Shown here one piece after another: positions 25,249 through 35,829 of a stretch of 64,000 bases of DNA. Below the pieces are notes generated by a model. It was not told the DNA's origin, made no database searches, and was given only the letters and a program-made list of their open reading frames with translations. This DNA comes from Candidatus Handelsmanbacteria bacterium (GTDB taxonomy: Bacteria; Latescibacterota; UBA2968; UBA8231). The position numbers and the translations under genes were made by a program. Position 1 is the stretch's first letter; each line of letters starts with the position of its first letter. The stretch is taken from contig VGJS01000006.1 in the NCBI GenBank assembly GCA_016867395.1, positions 51,825 through 115,824 on the forward strand. Reading direction: 5' to 3'.

Positions 25249-27411
25249 ATGGAGTCGCCCAAAGACGAGCAGGATGGGGCGCGAACCTGGCACCTCCTTT
25301 TGGGCCTTATCGTGCTCCTGGCTGCCCTCCTGCGCCTCTGGGGTTTATTCTGGGGACCTCCCCTGCGCCACCCGGACGAGATCTTACCGGTGGTTTCTCC
25401 GCTCAGTTTCTTCAGCGGTGACCTCAATCCACACCGCTTCACATATCCCACCTTTCATTTTTACCTGCTGGGCCTGGTGTACGGGCTGTGTTTCCTGACG
25501 CAAAAACTCTTTGGCGTCGGCTGGTCGGCGTCCGAGTTTGTGGCGTATCACTATTTCTGGAACCCGGAGGGTCTGCTGGTATGGGCGCGGTTGACTAGTG
25601 TGGCCTTTGCCCTGGGAACCGTCTGGTGGACCGCCTGTCTGGCGCGGAGGCTGTCAGGGTCGAGTGCCGGGCTGGTTGCTGGGCTGTTGCTGGCCGTGGG
25701 TGTGGTTCACGTGCGGCAGAGCGTACTTGCCGGAGTGGATGCGGCGCTGGCTTTCTGGTGCGCCGGGGCGGTATGGGCCGCCGTGCGCCTGTTGGACCGC
25801 GGAGAACTGCGGGACTACGCGTTGGCCGGGGTGCTCCTGGGCCTGGCAGGCGGGACCAAGTACCCGGCGGTAGGGCTGGGGTTGGCGGTAATGGCGGCGC
25901 ACCTGCTGGGGGGCCGGCCGCTATGGGACCGGCGCCTCTGGTTAGCCGCACTGGCGGCTCTGGGCGCGGTTGTCATCGTCTCCCCGTACTTGCTGCTGGA
26001 TTTCAGGACCTTCCTGGGGTACTTTCTTTTTCAAGTGGACCACGCCCAGAAAGGCCGCAGCGGAGCCGGCGGATTTGAGTACCAGTTGATCTTCACCCTG
26101 AGGCACAACCTGGGCTGGCCGGCGCTCTTGGCCATGGCGGCAGGAATAGGGCTGGCCCTCCGGCAAAAACAGCGCGCTGCCTGGATCGTGCCGATCAGTT
26201 TTTTGGCCTACTACCTGAGCATCAGTTGGGGGGAACTGGCTTTTGCCCGCTACGCCCTGCCCCTGCTGCCGCTCCAGGCAGTGCTGGTGGCCGGGGGCCT
26301 CCAGATCCTGCCCCGTCGCAGTTGGCAACTAGCCCTGGCAGCAGCGCTGGCCATAGGGCCTTTGTACGGTTCAGCACGGGTGGGCCAGATCCTGGCCGCC
26401 GCCGACACGCGCGAACTGGCCAGGGCGTGGATTGAAGCAAACGTGCCGGCCGGCTCGCTCTGCTGCAATTTTGGCGGTTGGGCCGGGGATGTGCCCGTGC
26501 GGACCTTTGAGGAACACTTGTGGCGGCTCCAGGAGTTCGCCGGCAGTTTCGGCGAGGAAACCACACTGCAGCTGCTGGATTTCTTAGAGAGGAATAGTCC
26601 AGCCACACCCTTTTACAGCTACGCCGTGCAGCAGGGAAAGGTAGTGGGAAACGGAAGCATGGCCGCGGTGGAGAAGGTCCAGTGCCCTTATGTCTTCCTC
26701 CACCGCCACTCCCTCTTCTATTCCCGCATTGACTCGGCTTTTGCCGCTCTCCTGCAAGAGCGCGGGCAGCGGCTCGCCCGCTGGGAACCCGAAGGGCTGT
26801 GGGAGACCCAGCCTCAGTACGATCCCATCGATGCCTACTATGTCCCGCTGGGCGGTTTCGGTACCCTGAAACAACCTGGGCCCGAGATCGAGGTCTGGCG
26901 CCTGGCGGAGTATCCGGCTCCCGAGGTGAAACCACAGACGGTGCGGGATGTCTTTGCCATCGCCTACCTGCTTTGGGCAACCAGTGTACACCGCCAAGGA
27001 GGTGAAAGGGACCTCGCCAGCCACTACCTGTCCCAGGCCCAGGCCGTAGGGCCTGACGACGCGGAGATCTATAATTCCATAGGCGTCGAATACCGCAAAC
27101 TGCACGATCCGCAAAAGGCTATCGAGGTCTGGGGGAAAGCGCTGGCGCGCGAGCCGGGCAACAGCAGGGCGCGGTACAATATTGCCCTGGTCTACCAGCT
27201 CGACCTGGAGCGCCCCGAAGCGGCAATCCCCTACTGGCAGGGGGCGATACAGGCCGGCATCGACAGCCCTGACGCCTATATCCACCTGGCCAATGCCTAC
27301 CTGGTTCTCAGACAGGAGGATGCAGCCAGGCAATGGTTCGTGCAGGCGCTGGAACGGTACCCGAACCTTCCTCAGGGGCCGCAGATTCGCCGAATGCTGG
27401 GGGTCAAGTGA
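25249..27411 (+). CDS. GT39-like membrane glycosyltransferase with C-terminal TPR repeats
   Basis: A 720-residue protein. The first 400 residues hold about ten hydrophobic segments and the acidic loop PPLRHPDEILPVVSPLSFF, as in dolichyl-phosphate-mannose-type (PMT_2/ArnT) transferases that use polyprenyl-linked sugars on the outer face of the inner membrane. A soluble domain follows, then about three TPR units (EIYNSIGVEYRKLHDPQKAI, ARYNIALVYQLDLERPEAAI, AYIHLANAYLVLRQEDAARQ). The ATG at 25249 follows GGAGGGAACGCGGAG; an in-frame start at 25207 is less likely. Acceptor unknown. Confidence 0.82.
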   Translation: MESPKDEQDGARTWHLLLGLIVLLAALLRLWGLFWGPPLRHPDEILPVVSPLSFFSGDLNPHRFTYPTFHFYLLGLVYGLCFLTQKLFGVGWSASEFVAYHYFWNPEGLLVWARLTSVAFALGTVWWTACLARRLSGSSAGLVAGLLLAVGVVHVRQSVLAGVDAALAFWCAGAVWAAVRLLDRGELRDYALAGVLLGLAGGTKYPAVGLGLAVMAAHLLGGRPLWDRRLWLAALAALGAVVIVSPYLLLDFRTFLGYFLFQVDHAQKGRSGAGGFEYQLIFTLRHNLGWPALLAMAAGIGLALRQKQRAAWIVPISFLAYYLSISWGELAFARYALPLLPLQAVLVAGGLQILPRRSWQLALAAALAIGPLYGSARVGQILAAADTRELARAWIEANVPAGSLCCNFGGWAGDVPVRTFEEHLWRLQEFAGSFGEETTLQLLDFLERNSPATPFYSYAVQQGKVVGNGSMAAVEKVQCPYVFLHRHSLFYSRIDSAFAALLQERGQRLARWEPEGLWETQPQYDPIDAYYVPLGGFGTLKQPGPEIEVWRLAEYPAPEVKPQTVRDVFAIAYLLWATSVHRQGGERDLASHYLSQAQAVGPDDAEIYNSIGVEYRKLHDPQKAIEVWGKALAREPGNSRARYNIALVYQLDLERPEAAIPYWQGAIQAGIDSPDAYIHLANAYLVLRQEDAARQWFVQALERYPNLPQGPQIRRMLGVK

Positions 27412-27423
27412 GAGGGGCGCGAC

Positions 27424-28158
27424 TCACTTGTCGGGCTGCCCGTACCGGCCCATGATATCCCGGAGGCGGATACGCAGCATGTCGAGGGGGTCCTGCACCA
27501 CGCAGCGCCAGATGCGGATGGTCGAACCCAGCGCGGTTTTCCAGTGAACAAAAAAAGTAGATGGGCACGGCGAATTTTGAGCCCGGTAGATGATCTCCAC
27601 GTCGATGGTGCCCCCGCTGGTGCGGCTGCGGGAAAAGATCATCTGGGCCGTGTCGCGGGTGAAACACTTAAAGCCGCACTGGCTGTCGACCACGGCACGA
27701 CGAAAAAATAAAGAGGCGGGCGAACATGAGGAAGCCCAGCCCCAGGATGCGGCGCAGGCGGCTCTCGCCCTGTTGAAAGGTGCGCACCCCGGCCACAATG
27801 CCATGGCCCTGGCGGCAGAGGGGCAGCAACTTCTCGATCTCTTCGATCTTGGTGGCATGATCGGCGTCCATGAACATCACAAACTCGCCGTTGGCAGCCA
27901 GGCAGCCCCGGCGCAGGGCCGCGCCCTTGCCCTCGTTGCGCGGCTGGACCAGTACCGTGAAGGACGGCCAGGTCGCCGAAAAAGAACGCGCGATCTGTGC
28001 GGTCCCATCGCGGCTGCCGTCGTCGACCACGACGATTTCGGCGCGTACTCCTTGCGCTGCAGGTAGGCGATACACTCCCGGAGTGTCTGGGCCAGCCGGT
28101 GCTCCTCGTTGTACGCCGGGATGACCACCGACAAGGTGCAGGGAGTTGGGGTGTGCAT
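27424..28158 (-). pseudogene. Family 2 glycosyltransferase (DPM1-like), multiply frameshifted
   Basis: Pieces of one GT2 gene appear in different frames: TLSVVIPAYNEEHRLAQTLR (ATG 28158), then AEIVVVDDGSRDGTAQIARS, FVMFMDADHATKIEEIEKLL, then DSQCGFKCFTRDTAQMIFSR and VEIIYRA. This order matches polyprenyl-phosphate glycosyltransferases, with the nucleotide-sugar DxD-like motif DADHAT present. Frameshifts lie near 28060, 27705 (an A run) and 27550-27575 (another A run). It starts at the last base of the upstream methyltransferase stop (TGATG), so the two were coupled. Confidence 0.85.
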
Positions 28159-28786
28159 CAGGGGTCCGCAGGGCTGCAGGTCAAATAATAAAAGAAAAGA
28201 TCCTTCTCGAAGCGGAGCACCTGGAAACCGGTGTTTTCCAGGACCTGGAATAGGGTCTGCCAGTTGGCCAGCCACCAGAAGATGAGGTCGTATTCTTCGC
28301 GAAGCTGCGAGTTCCAGTTCCGCGCCAGCGGGAAGTGGCGCAGACAGGGGATCTTTAGGGCACAAAAAATGAACCACTAGAAGAAAAAATCAAAGTGGTC
28401 GAGCAGGAAGAGGGCCCCTTGCTTATGGAGCGCCCGCCGGGCTTCGCGCAGCAGACTCTCGATGTGGGCAAAGGAGCGGAAGAGGTGTAGCGAATGCATA
28501 CACAGCACCTGGTCGAAGGTCCCATCCCTGAAGGGCAGGCAGGCGCCGTCGCCTAGGGTGCGGTCAAAGGGTTCGACTACTGGCCCGGTCGGCGCGTGGA
28601 CATCAATGCCAAAGAGACGAATGCCCCCCTTTCCGCCAGCAGGGCCAGGGCCTCACCGAAGCCGCAGGCAATGTGGAGGGTGCGCGATCCCACCGCCTTT
28701 TCCGCCAGCCCCAGCCGGCGCAGTTTTTTCCGGTAGGTGGACCGGCGTCGCCACTGGAGGTCCTCGCTGTGGTATATCCCAGTGCG
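28158..28786 (-). pseudogene. SAM-dependent methyltransferase with frameshift and in-frame TAG
   Basis: Motif I is readable as SRTLHIACGFGEALALLAER. After a frameshift near 28625 the sequence continues IRLFGIDVHAPTGPVVEPFD, LPFRDGTFDQVLCMHSLHLF and ALFLLDHFDFFF. A TAG at 28378-28380 then interrupts it. The same frame goes on with WFIFCALKIPCLRHFPLARN and REEYDLIFWWLANWQTLFQV to a TGA at 28158. This is a class I methyltransferase fold. Its 5' end is fused out of frame to the epimerase remnant, indicating a deletion at about 28780. Confidence 0.82.
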
Positions 28787-29627
28787 CCCAATCCCCGGTC
28801 CAGCGCGTCGCTCAGCGCCGCGAATCCGGCAGGCAGGAAGCGGGGCTGTACCTGGACACCCAGTGCGCTGCCCATGACCGAGACAACCTCCTGCCAAAGA
28901 TAGGGAGTCTCATCGGCAAGAGAATACACTTGGCCTGCGGCCTCGGCCCGGGTGAGGGCCAGCCCCACACCCGTCGCCAGGTTGTCGATGTAGGCCATGC
29001 TCACCGTGTTGCGGCCATCGCCGATGAGCCAAGGACGGCCTCGGCGCGCCGCCAGGCCTTGAGCTGGCGCCGCGGAAAATGAGGACCGTAGAAGGTGGTG
29101 GGCCGCAACACCACGCCTTGGGTGGCGGAACCGGCCAGGACCCGCCACAGGGCCTGCTCTCCTTGGTATTTGCTGCGGCCGTAGTGGCTCTCGGGTCGGG
29201 GCTCGTCGCTCTCGCGCAGCGGCGCGGCGTCGCGGGCAAAACCAGCGGCGGCATTGCTGCTGACTAGGGCGAAGCGGCGCACTCGCGTCTGGACCGCGGC
29301 TGCGGCCAGGTGCGCGGTGCCGTCGCGGTTAACCGAGTACAGCTCTCCGATGCGCCGCGGGTGAATGAGGCCGGCGGCGTGGAGGACCAGATCGACGCCC
29401 TGCATGGCCCGGTCGAGGAGTGAGTGGTGCCGCACGTCGCCCACTTGAACATCGGCGATGCCCGGGATTCGGGGAACCGGCTCTGCGCCAGGGGCCATCA
29501 GGACCCGCCATCTGTAGCGCGAGAGTTCCTGCTGCCAGGCTGCGGTGGTCGCTTCCTGTAACCGCACCAGGAAGCGCCTGGCCAGCCAGCCGGGATAACC
29601 GGTGATCAGGCCCAGCGGATGGAGCAT
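28775..29627 (-). pseudogene. NAD-dependent epimerase/dehydratase, frameshifted and 3'-truncated
   Basis: The ATG at 29627 starts HPLGLITGYPGWLARRFLVR, an extended short-chain dehydrogenase cofactor motif (usually TGxTGFLG). It continues QGVDLVLHAAGLIHPRRIGE and the catalytic YGRSK with upstream SSNAA. A frameshift near 29040 leads to RPWLIGDGRNTVSMAYIDNL and GQVYSLADETPYLWQEVVSV. The normal C-terminus is missing, because the frame meets the methyltransferase remnant near 28780. With the GT2 and methyltransferase it formed a three-gene glycan or lipid modification operon, now dead. Confidence 0.82.
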
Positions 29628-29722
29628 AGAGGACAGAGAGAAGGAATCATGTGTAATGGTAACGCAGAGTGCCCCCCCCGGACCACCAGTTCGTTGGCCC
29701 CGAACCGGGTCGGACAGGATAC

Positions 29723-29750
29723 TTGACACCCCATGAGTCGCCCCTAAAGT
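29723..29750 (+). promoter_or_regulatory. acnA: Candidate promoter of acnA
   Basis: TTGACA (29723-29728) and TAAAGT (29745-29750) are 16 bases apart, giving a start near 29757 and a leader of about 40 bases that ends in the AAAGG ribosome site before the ATG at 29798. The -35 is perfect, the -10 is 4 of 6. Confidence 0.45.
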
Positions 29751-29797
29751 TGAGATTGCGCAAGAGCTTCTATCCGAATCCCACCGAAAGGTAAACC

Positions 29798-32479
<2,682 letters not shown>

Positions 32480-32480
32480 T

Positions 32481-33086
32481 ATGCGAGCGGGGATCTGGAT
32501 GATGGCCCTGGCCTTGGCCGGTTGCGAGGGGGCGCCCGTGGAGCAGGTTGACCGGGCCAGGCGGGGGGTCGAGAAGGCCCGGCAGGCCGAGGCGGACAAG
32601 TACGCGCCCGAGGAATTCGCCCAGTTGGCCGATTCGCTCCGGGTCGGGTTGATCGAGTTGGACCGGCAGCAGGCCCAGTTCGGCCTGTTGCGGGATTATG
32701 ACGCCGCTTGCCATGCCCTGGAATGGGCGGGACGCCGGGCCGGGGAGGTGCGCCGGCAGGCCGAGGCGAACAAGGAAACCCTGGGGCAGGCGGCGGCCGA
32801 CGCCTTGCAGATGGCCACCACCGATGTGGAGGCCACGGCTGCTTCTGTGTTCAGGATCCCGCGCCGGATCGAGTACCTGGAGGAGATCCACTCCTTCAAG
32901 AACGACCTCAAGGGGTTGCGGGCGGCCTTGCAGGAGATAAACGCACAACTGCGGGCAGGGAACTACACCCAGGTCCAGGCCAGGTCCAAGTCTGTGCGGG
33001 AGCAGGCCGAGCGCCTGCGCCGGGAGGTGCGGGGGGTGATGGCCCAGGAAGGGCTGCGGGCCCCCAGGGGGGGGCGCCGGCGCTGA
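32481..33086 (+). CDS. DUF4398-like envelope lipoprotein (copy 1)
   Basis: The 201-residue protein begins MRAGIWMMALALAGCEGAP, a lipobox with Cys15. It is then almost wholly helical and charged: EQVDRARRGVEKARQAEADK, YAPEEFAQLADSLRVGLIEL. The A/yAPeEf/L pattern resembles DUF4398-type periplasmic lipoproteins. It is clearly related to the gene at 33408 (RKAEGPKYAGKEFNTLQDSL). No ribosome site is obvious; the ATG one base after the acnA stop suggests reinitiation. The basic tail APRGGRRR may touch cell wall or nucleic acid polymers, which is speculation. Confidence 0.72.
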   Translation: MRAGIWMMALALAGCEGAPVEQVDRARRGVEKARQAEADKYAPEEFAQLADSLRVGLIELDRQQAQFGLLRDYDAACHALEWAGRRAGEVRRQAEANKETLGQAAADALQMATTDVEATAASVFRIPRRIEYLEEIHSFKNDLKGLRAALQEINAQLRAGNYTQVQARSKSVREQAERLRREVRGVMAQEGLRAPRGGRRR

Positions 33087-33407
33087 AGCCGGTGGAAAGC
33101 CCTGGCCGGAGGACGGGGTGTACTGGTTGGGGGGCTTGACTTTTTGTTGGCAAAGGTTAAATTTCTACCTTCGAGCCCAAGTACCTACATGCGCAGCTAT
33201 CCAGTTCCAGGGGGTTATTTACTTACCCAAATTTTTCAGCGAACTTTGCGGTACGTTTTTGGGGAAAGCCAAATGGGAAAACGAAGCCATGAGCGAATCA
33301 GTCTTCCACACGTCCCTCTGTACGGTCACCACTTTCTTTAAACCACCCTTTGAGTGGCTAGCTGCAAAGTTAGCTCTTTCTCATTCTTCCCATTGAAAGG
33401 AGAAACC
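33087..33407. other. 321-bp gene-free region with candidate promoter and long leader
   Basis: No reading frame here resembles a protein. The sequence is richer in A and T than its surroundings from about 33130 on. It contains the candidate promoter at 33136-33163 and, at its end, the ribosome site GAAAGGAGAAACC for the second lipoprotein. The implied leader of about 235 bases shows no strong hairpin that I can see. A long AT-rich leader on an abundant lipoprotein gene could affect mRNA stability. Confidence 0.4.
33136..33163 (+). promoter_or_regulatory. Candidate promoter of lipoprotein copy 2
   Basis: TTGACT (33136-33141) and TAAATT (33158-33163) are 16 bases apart (5/6 and 4/6 matches). 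The predicted start near 33170 would leave an approximately 235-base leader before the ATG at 33408. Confidence 0.4.
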
Positions 33408-34034
33408 ATGCTCAAGAGAAAGACCTCCGTAGGGATCTTGGCTGTTCTGGCAGGGGTATGGCTGGCCGGGTGCGAAAAGCCCCCGGTAGCCGAGCAGCAG
33501 GCAGCCCAGAGCTCCGTTGAAGACGCCCGCAAGGCCGAAGGTCCGAAGTACGCTGGCAAGGAATTTAACACCCTCCAGGACTCCTTAAAGACCGCAAACA
33601 CCGAAATCGAGACTCAGAACAACAAGTTTGCGCTCTTCCGCAACTACACCCAGGCCAAGGGCACCCTGGGCTGGGTATCCACCAACGGCCCCAAGGTTGC
33701 GCAGAAGGCTCGCGACACCAAGGAGCAGTTGCGCAAGGAGGCTGAGGCCGAGCTCGCCGCCGCCCAGACCGCCGTCGACACCGCTGCCGCCAAGGTCGCC
33801 GCCGCCCCTCGCAGCAAGGATTCCAAGGAAGAGATCCAGATGCTGGAGAGCGAAGTGGAGGTCATGCGGAACAACCTCCAAAATGTGAAGAATGCCATCC
33901 AGGCCGAGAACTTCCCCGAAGCCACCTCGCAGGCCAAGGCCATCACTGGTCAGGCCACCCAGACCCAGGCCGAGGTCCAGGCCATTCTGGACAAGGTCGC
34001 CGAGGCCAAGGCCAAGAGGAGAGGCAAAAAGTAG
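33408..34034 (+). CDS. DUF4398-like envelope lipoprotein (copy 2)
   Basis: This 208-residue paralogue of the preceding lipoprotein starts at the ATG at 33408 behind GAAAGGAGAAACC. The signal peptide ends in VWLAGCEKPPV, a lipobox with Cys. The mature part is helical and Ala/Lys/Glu-rich (SSVEDARKAEGPKYAGKEFN, KARDTKEQLRKEAEAELAAA, AITGQATQTQAEVQAILDKV) and probably forms a coiled coil. It has its own strong ribosome site, a candidate promoter and a strong terminator, so it may be highly expressed, like Braun-type lipoproteins. That comparison is inference. It ends KRRGKK, again basic. Confidence 0.75.
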   Translation: MLKRKTSVGILAVLAGVWLAGCEKPPVAEQQAAQSSVEDARKAEGPKYAGKEFNTLQDSLKTANTEIETQNNKFALFRNYTQAKGTLGWVSTNGPKVAQKARDTKEQLRKEAEAELAAAQTAVDTAAAKVAAAPRSKDSKEEIQMLESEVEVMRNNLQNVKNAIQAENFPEATSQAKAITGQATQTQAEVQAILDKVAEAKAKRRGKK

Positions 34035-34087
34035 CGAGCGTGGATCATTCCGCGCTAGTCCGCAAAACTTGCGCCTTGTAGTTAAGA

Positions 34088-34127
34088 TACGGCACAGGCC
34101 CGCAAGGGCCTGTGCCGTAATATTTTT
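34088..34127 (+). terminator. Strong rho-independent terminator after lipoprotein copy 2
   Basis: ACGGCACAGGCCC (34089-34101) pairs perfectly with 34106-34118 around GCAA, followed by AATATTTTT. The 13-bp GC-rich stem with a tetraloop is the clearest terminator in the window. The next gene may start at the very next base after the T run. Confidence 0.88.
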
Positions 34128-34940
34128 ATGAGGGAACCGCTCCGCTCGGACCGGAGTTTTACCAAAGACGCCCCAATGTCCCCGGGAGTTTCGCGGATGA
34201 CAGCGTCCGACAAAAAATTTTCCGTCCCGAAGTTAGGTGTGCGCCTGGCCAGAAGTTGCGCGGGATTTGTGCTCAAGACAGGTCTCACCCTATGCGGCCT
34301 GACCGCGCTGCCCGTTCTCTATTACTTTTGGCCCGCGGTGACGGTCAGTTGGGCCCAGGTGCGGGAGGATCGCCACGCAGGGCAGTTGCACAGGACCCAA
34401 CTGGACAAGGAAACCAAAAAGCTGCGGGCCGAGATCGCCCGGCTCAAAGAGGAAACCGCCCAGTTGCAGGAGGACTTGGCCCAGCGCCAGCCCAAGGCCC
34501 CGTACATCGTCGTGGACACCAACACCAACAGTTTCCTGATGCGCGAGCCGGGCAACGTGCTACGCGAGGGCATCTGCTCCACCGGCAGCGGCAAGAAGCT
34601 GGTCTGGCTGCACGGGGGCAAAACCTGGGTATTCAGGACCCCCAAAGGCAAACACCAGGTCCGGCTCAAGAAAGACAATTTTCCGGTGTGGAAAAAGCCG
34701 GACTGGGCTTTCATCGAGGAAAACGAGAAGATCCCCAGCCCCAATGATCCGCGGCGTTTTGAGGAAGGGGTGCTGGGGCAGTACGCCTTGGATATCGGGG
34801 ATGCCTACATGCTGCACGGCACCCTGTACAAGCGCACCCTGGGCGAGTACGTCAGCCACGGCTGCGTCCGCCTCGATGATCCGGACATCGAATTTCTCTA
34901 CAACAATTCTCAAAAAGGCACCGAGGTTTACATATTTTAG
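34128..34940 (+). CDS. L,D-transpeptidase (YkuD domain) with membrane anchor and coiled coil
   Basis: The 270-residue protein has one membrane segment (TGLTLCGLTALPVLYYFW), a short coiled coil (QLDKETKKLRAEIARLKEET) and a YkuD domain from YIVVDTNTNSFLMREPG. Catalytic residues are His230 in MLHGTLYKR and Cys246 in YVSHGCVRLDD. Such enzymes cross-link peptidoglycan by 3-3 bonds or attach lipoproteins to it. The start at 34128 abuts the terminator; in-frame ATGs at 34176 and 34197 are alternatives. The next gene begins 12 bases after it. Confidence 0.88.
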   Translation: MREPLRSDRSFTKDAPMSPGVSRMTASDKKFSVPKLGVRLARSCAGFVLKTGLTLCGLTALPVLYYFWPAVTVSWAQVREDRHAGQLHRTQLDKETKKLRAEIARLKEETAQLQEDLAQRQPKAPYIVVDTNTNSFLMREPGNVLREGICSTGSGKKLVWLHGGKTWVFRTPKGKHQVRLKKDNFPVWKKPDWAFIEENEKIPSPNDPRRFEEGVLGQYALDIGDAYMLHGTLYKRTLGEYVSHGCVRLDDPDIEFLYNNSQKGTEVYIF

Positions 34941-34952
34941 GGCTGGTTGGCT

Positions 34953-35789
34953 ATGGTGCGGGTAGTACTCTTCGGATTGCTTTTGGCCCTAGCCCCCCTG
35001 GCCCGAGCGGCAGACAAGTCCCCAGCTGGGGAGAAAACCGCCAAAGCGGAAAAGGCGGATACTACCGCTCAGGCCCCCGGCCCAGCTAAGTCCGCCAACC
35101 CAGATAGCGTCGCCAAAACGGCCAAAGCGCCGCTACCGGCCGCCGATCCGCAGAGCACCTACGAATCCCTGCTGCGCGAGCGCGAAAGGCTGGCGCGGCA
35201 GAAAAAGATCCTCGAATGGGAGGAAGGGTTGGCGGCGGCGAGCCTGGTTGACAGCGCCGCATACCTGGTGGTGGACCTGGAGCGCCAGACAATCACCGCC
35301 AAGCTGGGCGGGGTGCCCATGCGCCATGCCCCGATCCTCTGGTGCTACGAAAGGCCCGGTCAGTCGGCGGTGAGCGGGGTTTTTCTGGTGGCCGAGCGGC
35401 AGCTGGAGGTTCCCCCCGACAGCAGCCGGAAACCCGCGCCCTCAGGGGTGGCGGCAACCGACAGCTCGGCAGGCGACAGCGCCGTGGCTGACACCGCCCT
35501 GGCGCGATTGATTGCCACCCCACGGGGCCCGGCCCCGCGCCGCTACGATCCCCGGAAGCGTTATTGCATTATCTTGCAGGGCGGGCCGGATCTGTGGCTG
35601 GCCACACTGCCTCCGGCCGAAACCCGGATGGACAGCCTGGAGATTCAGATGCGCCTCTGGCTCCGCGATTTTCCCGCGGTGGTGCAACACCGGCGGAGCA
35701 TACACCTGTTCCTGGCCCCGGCCGACAACCACTGGATTCACGCCATGGCTGTGCTGGGAGCCCGGGTGCTAGTTATTCCCCCTTCCTGA
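34953..35789 (+). CDS. Secreted protein, possible degenerate YkuD paralogue without catalytic Cys
   Basis: A signal peptide (VVLFGLLLALAPLARAADKS) precedes a Lys/Ala/Pro-rich linker and a charged helix (LLRERERLARQKKILEWEEG). The next stretch, SAAYLVVDLERQTITAKLGG, parallels the YkuD start YIVVDTNTNSFLMREPG of the gene upstream. The C-terminus (DNHWIHAMAVLGARVLVIPP) sits where the SHGC motif would be but has no Cys. There is an insertion rich in Asp, Ser and Ala in the middle. It could be an inactive transpeptidase homologue that binds peptidoglycan or regulates its neighbours. This is inference; no family is certain. The frame is intact at 278 residues. Confidence 0.6.
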   Translation: MVRVVLFGLLLALAPLARAADKSPAGEKTAKAEKADTTAQAPGPAKSANPDSVAKTAKAPLPAADPQSTYESLLRERERLARQKKILEWEEGLAAASLVDSAAYLVVDLERQTITAKLGGVPMRHAPILWCYERPGQSAVSGVFLVAERQLEVPPDSSRKPAPSGVAATDSSAGDSAVADTALARLIATPRGPAPRRYDPRKRYCIILQGGPDLWLATLPPAETRMDSLEIQMRLWLRDFPAVVQHRRSIHLFLAPADNHWIHAMAVLGARVLVIPPS

Positions 35790-35829
35790 GGACTGCCCTA
35801 CTTCCCCGTAAATTCCTGAAGACCGGATC

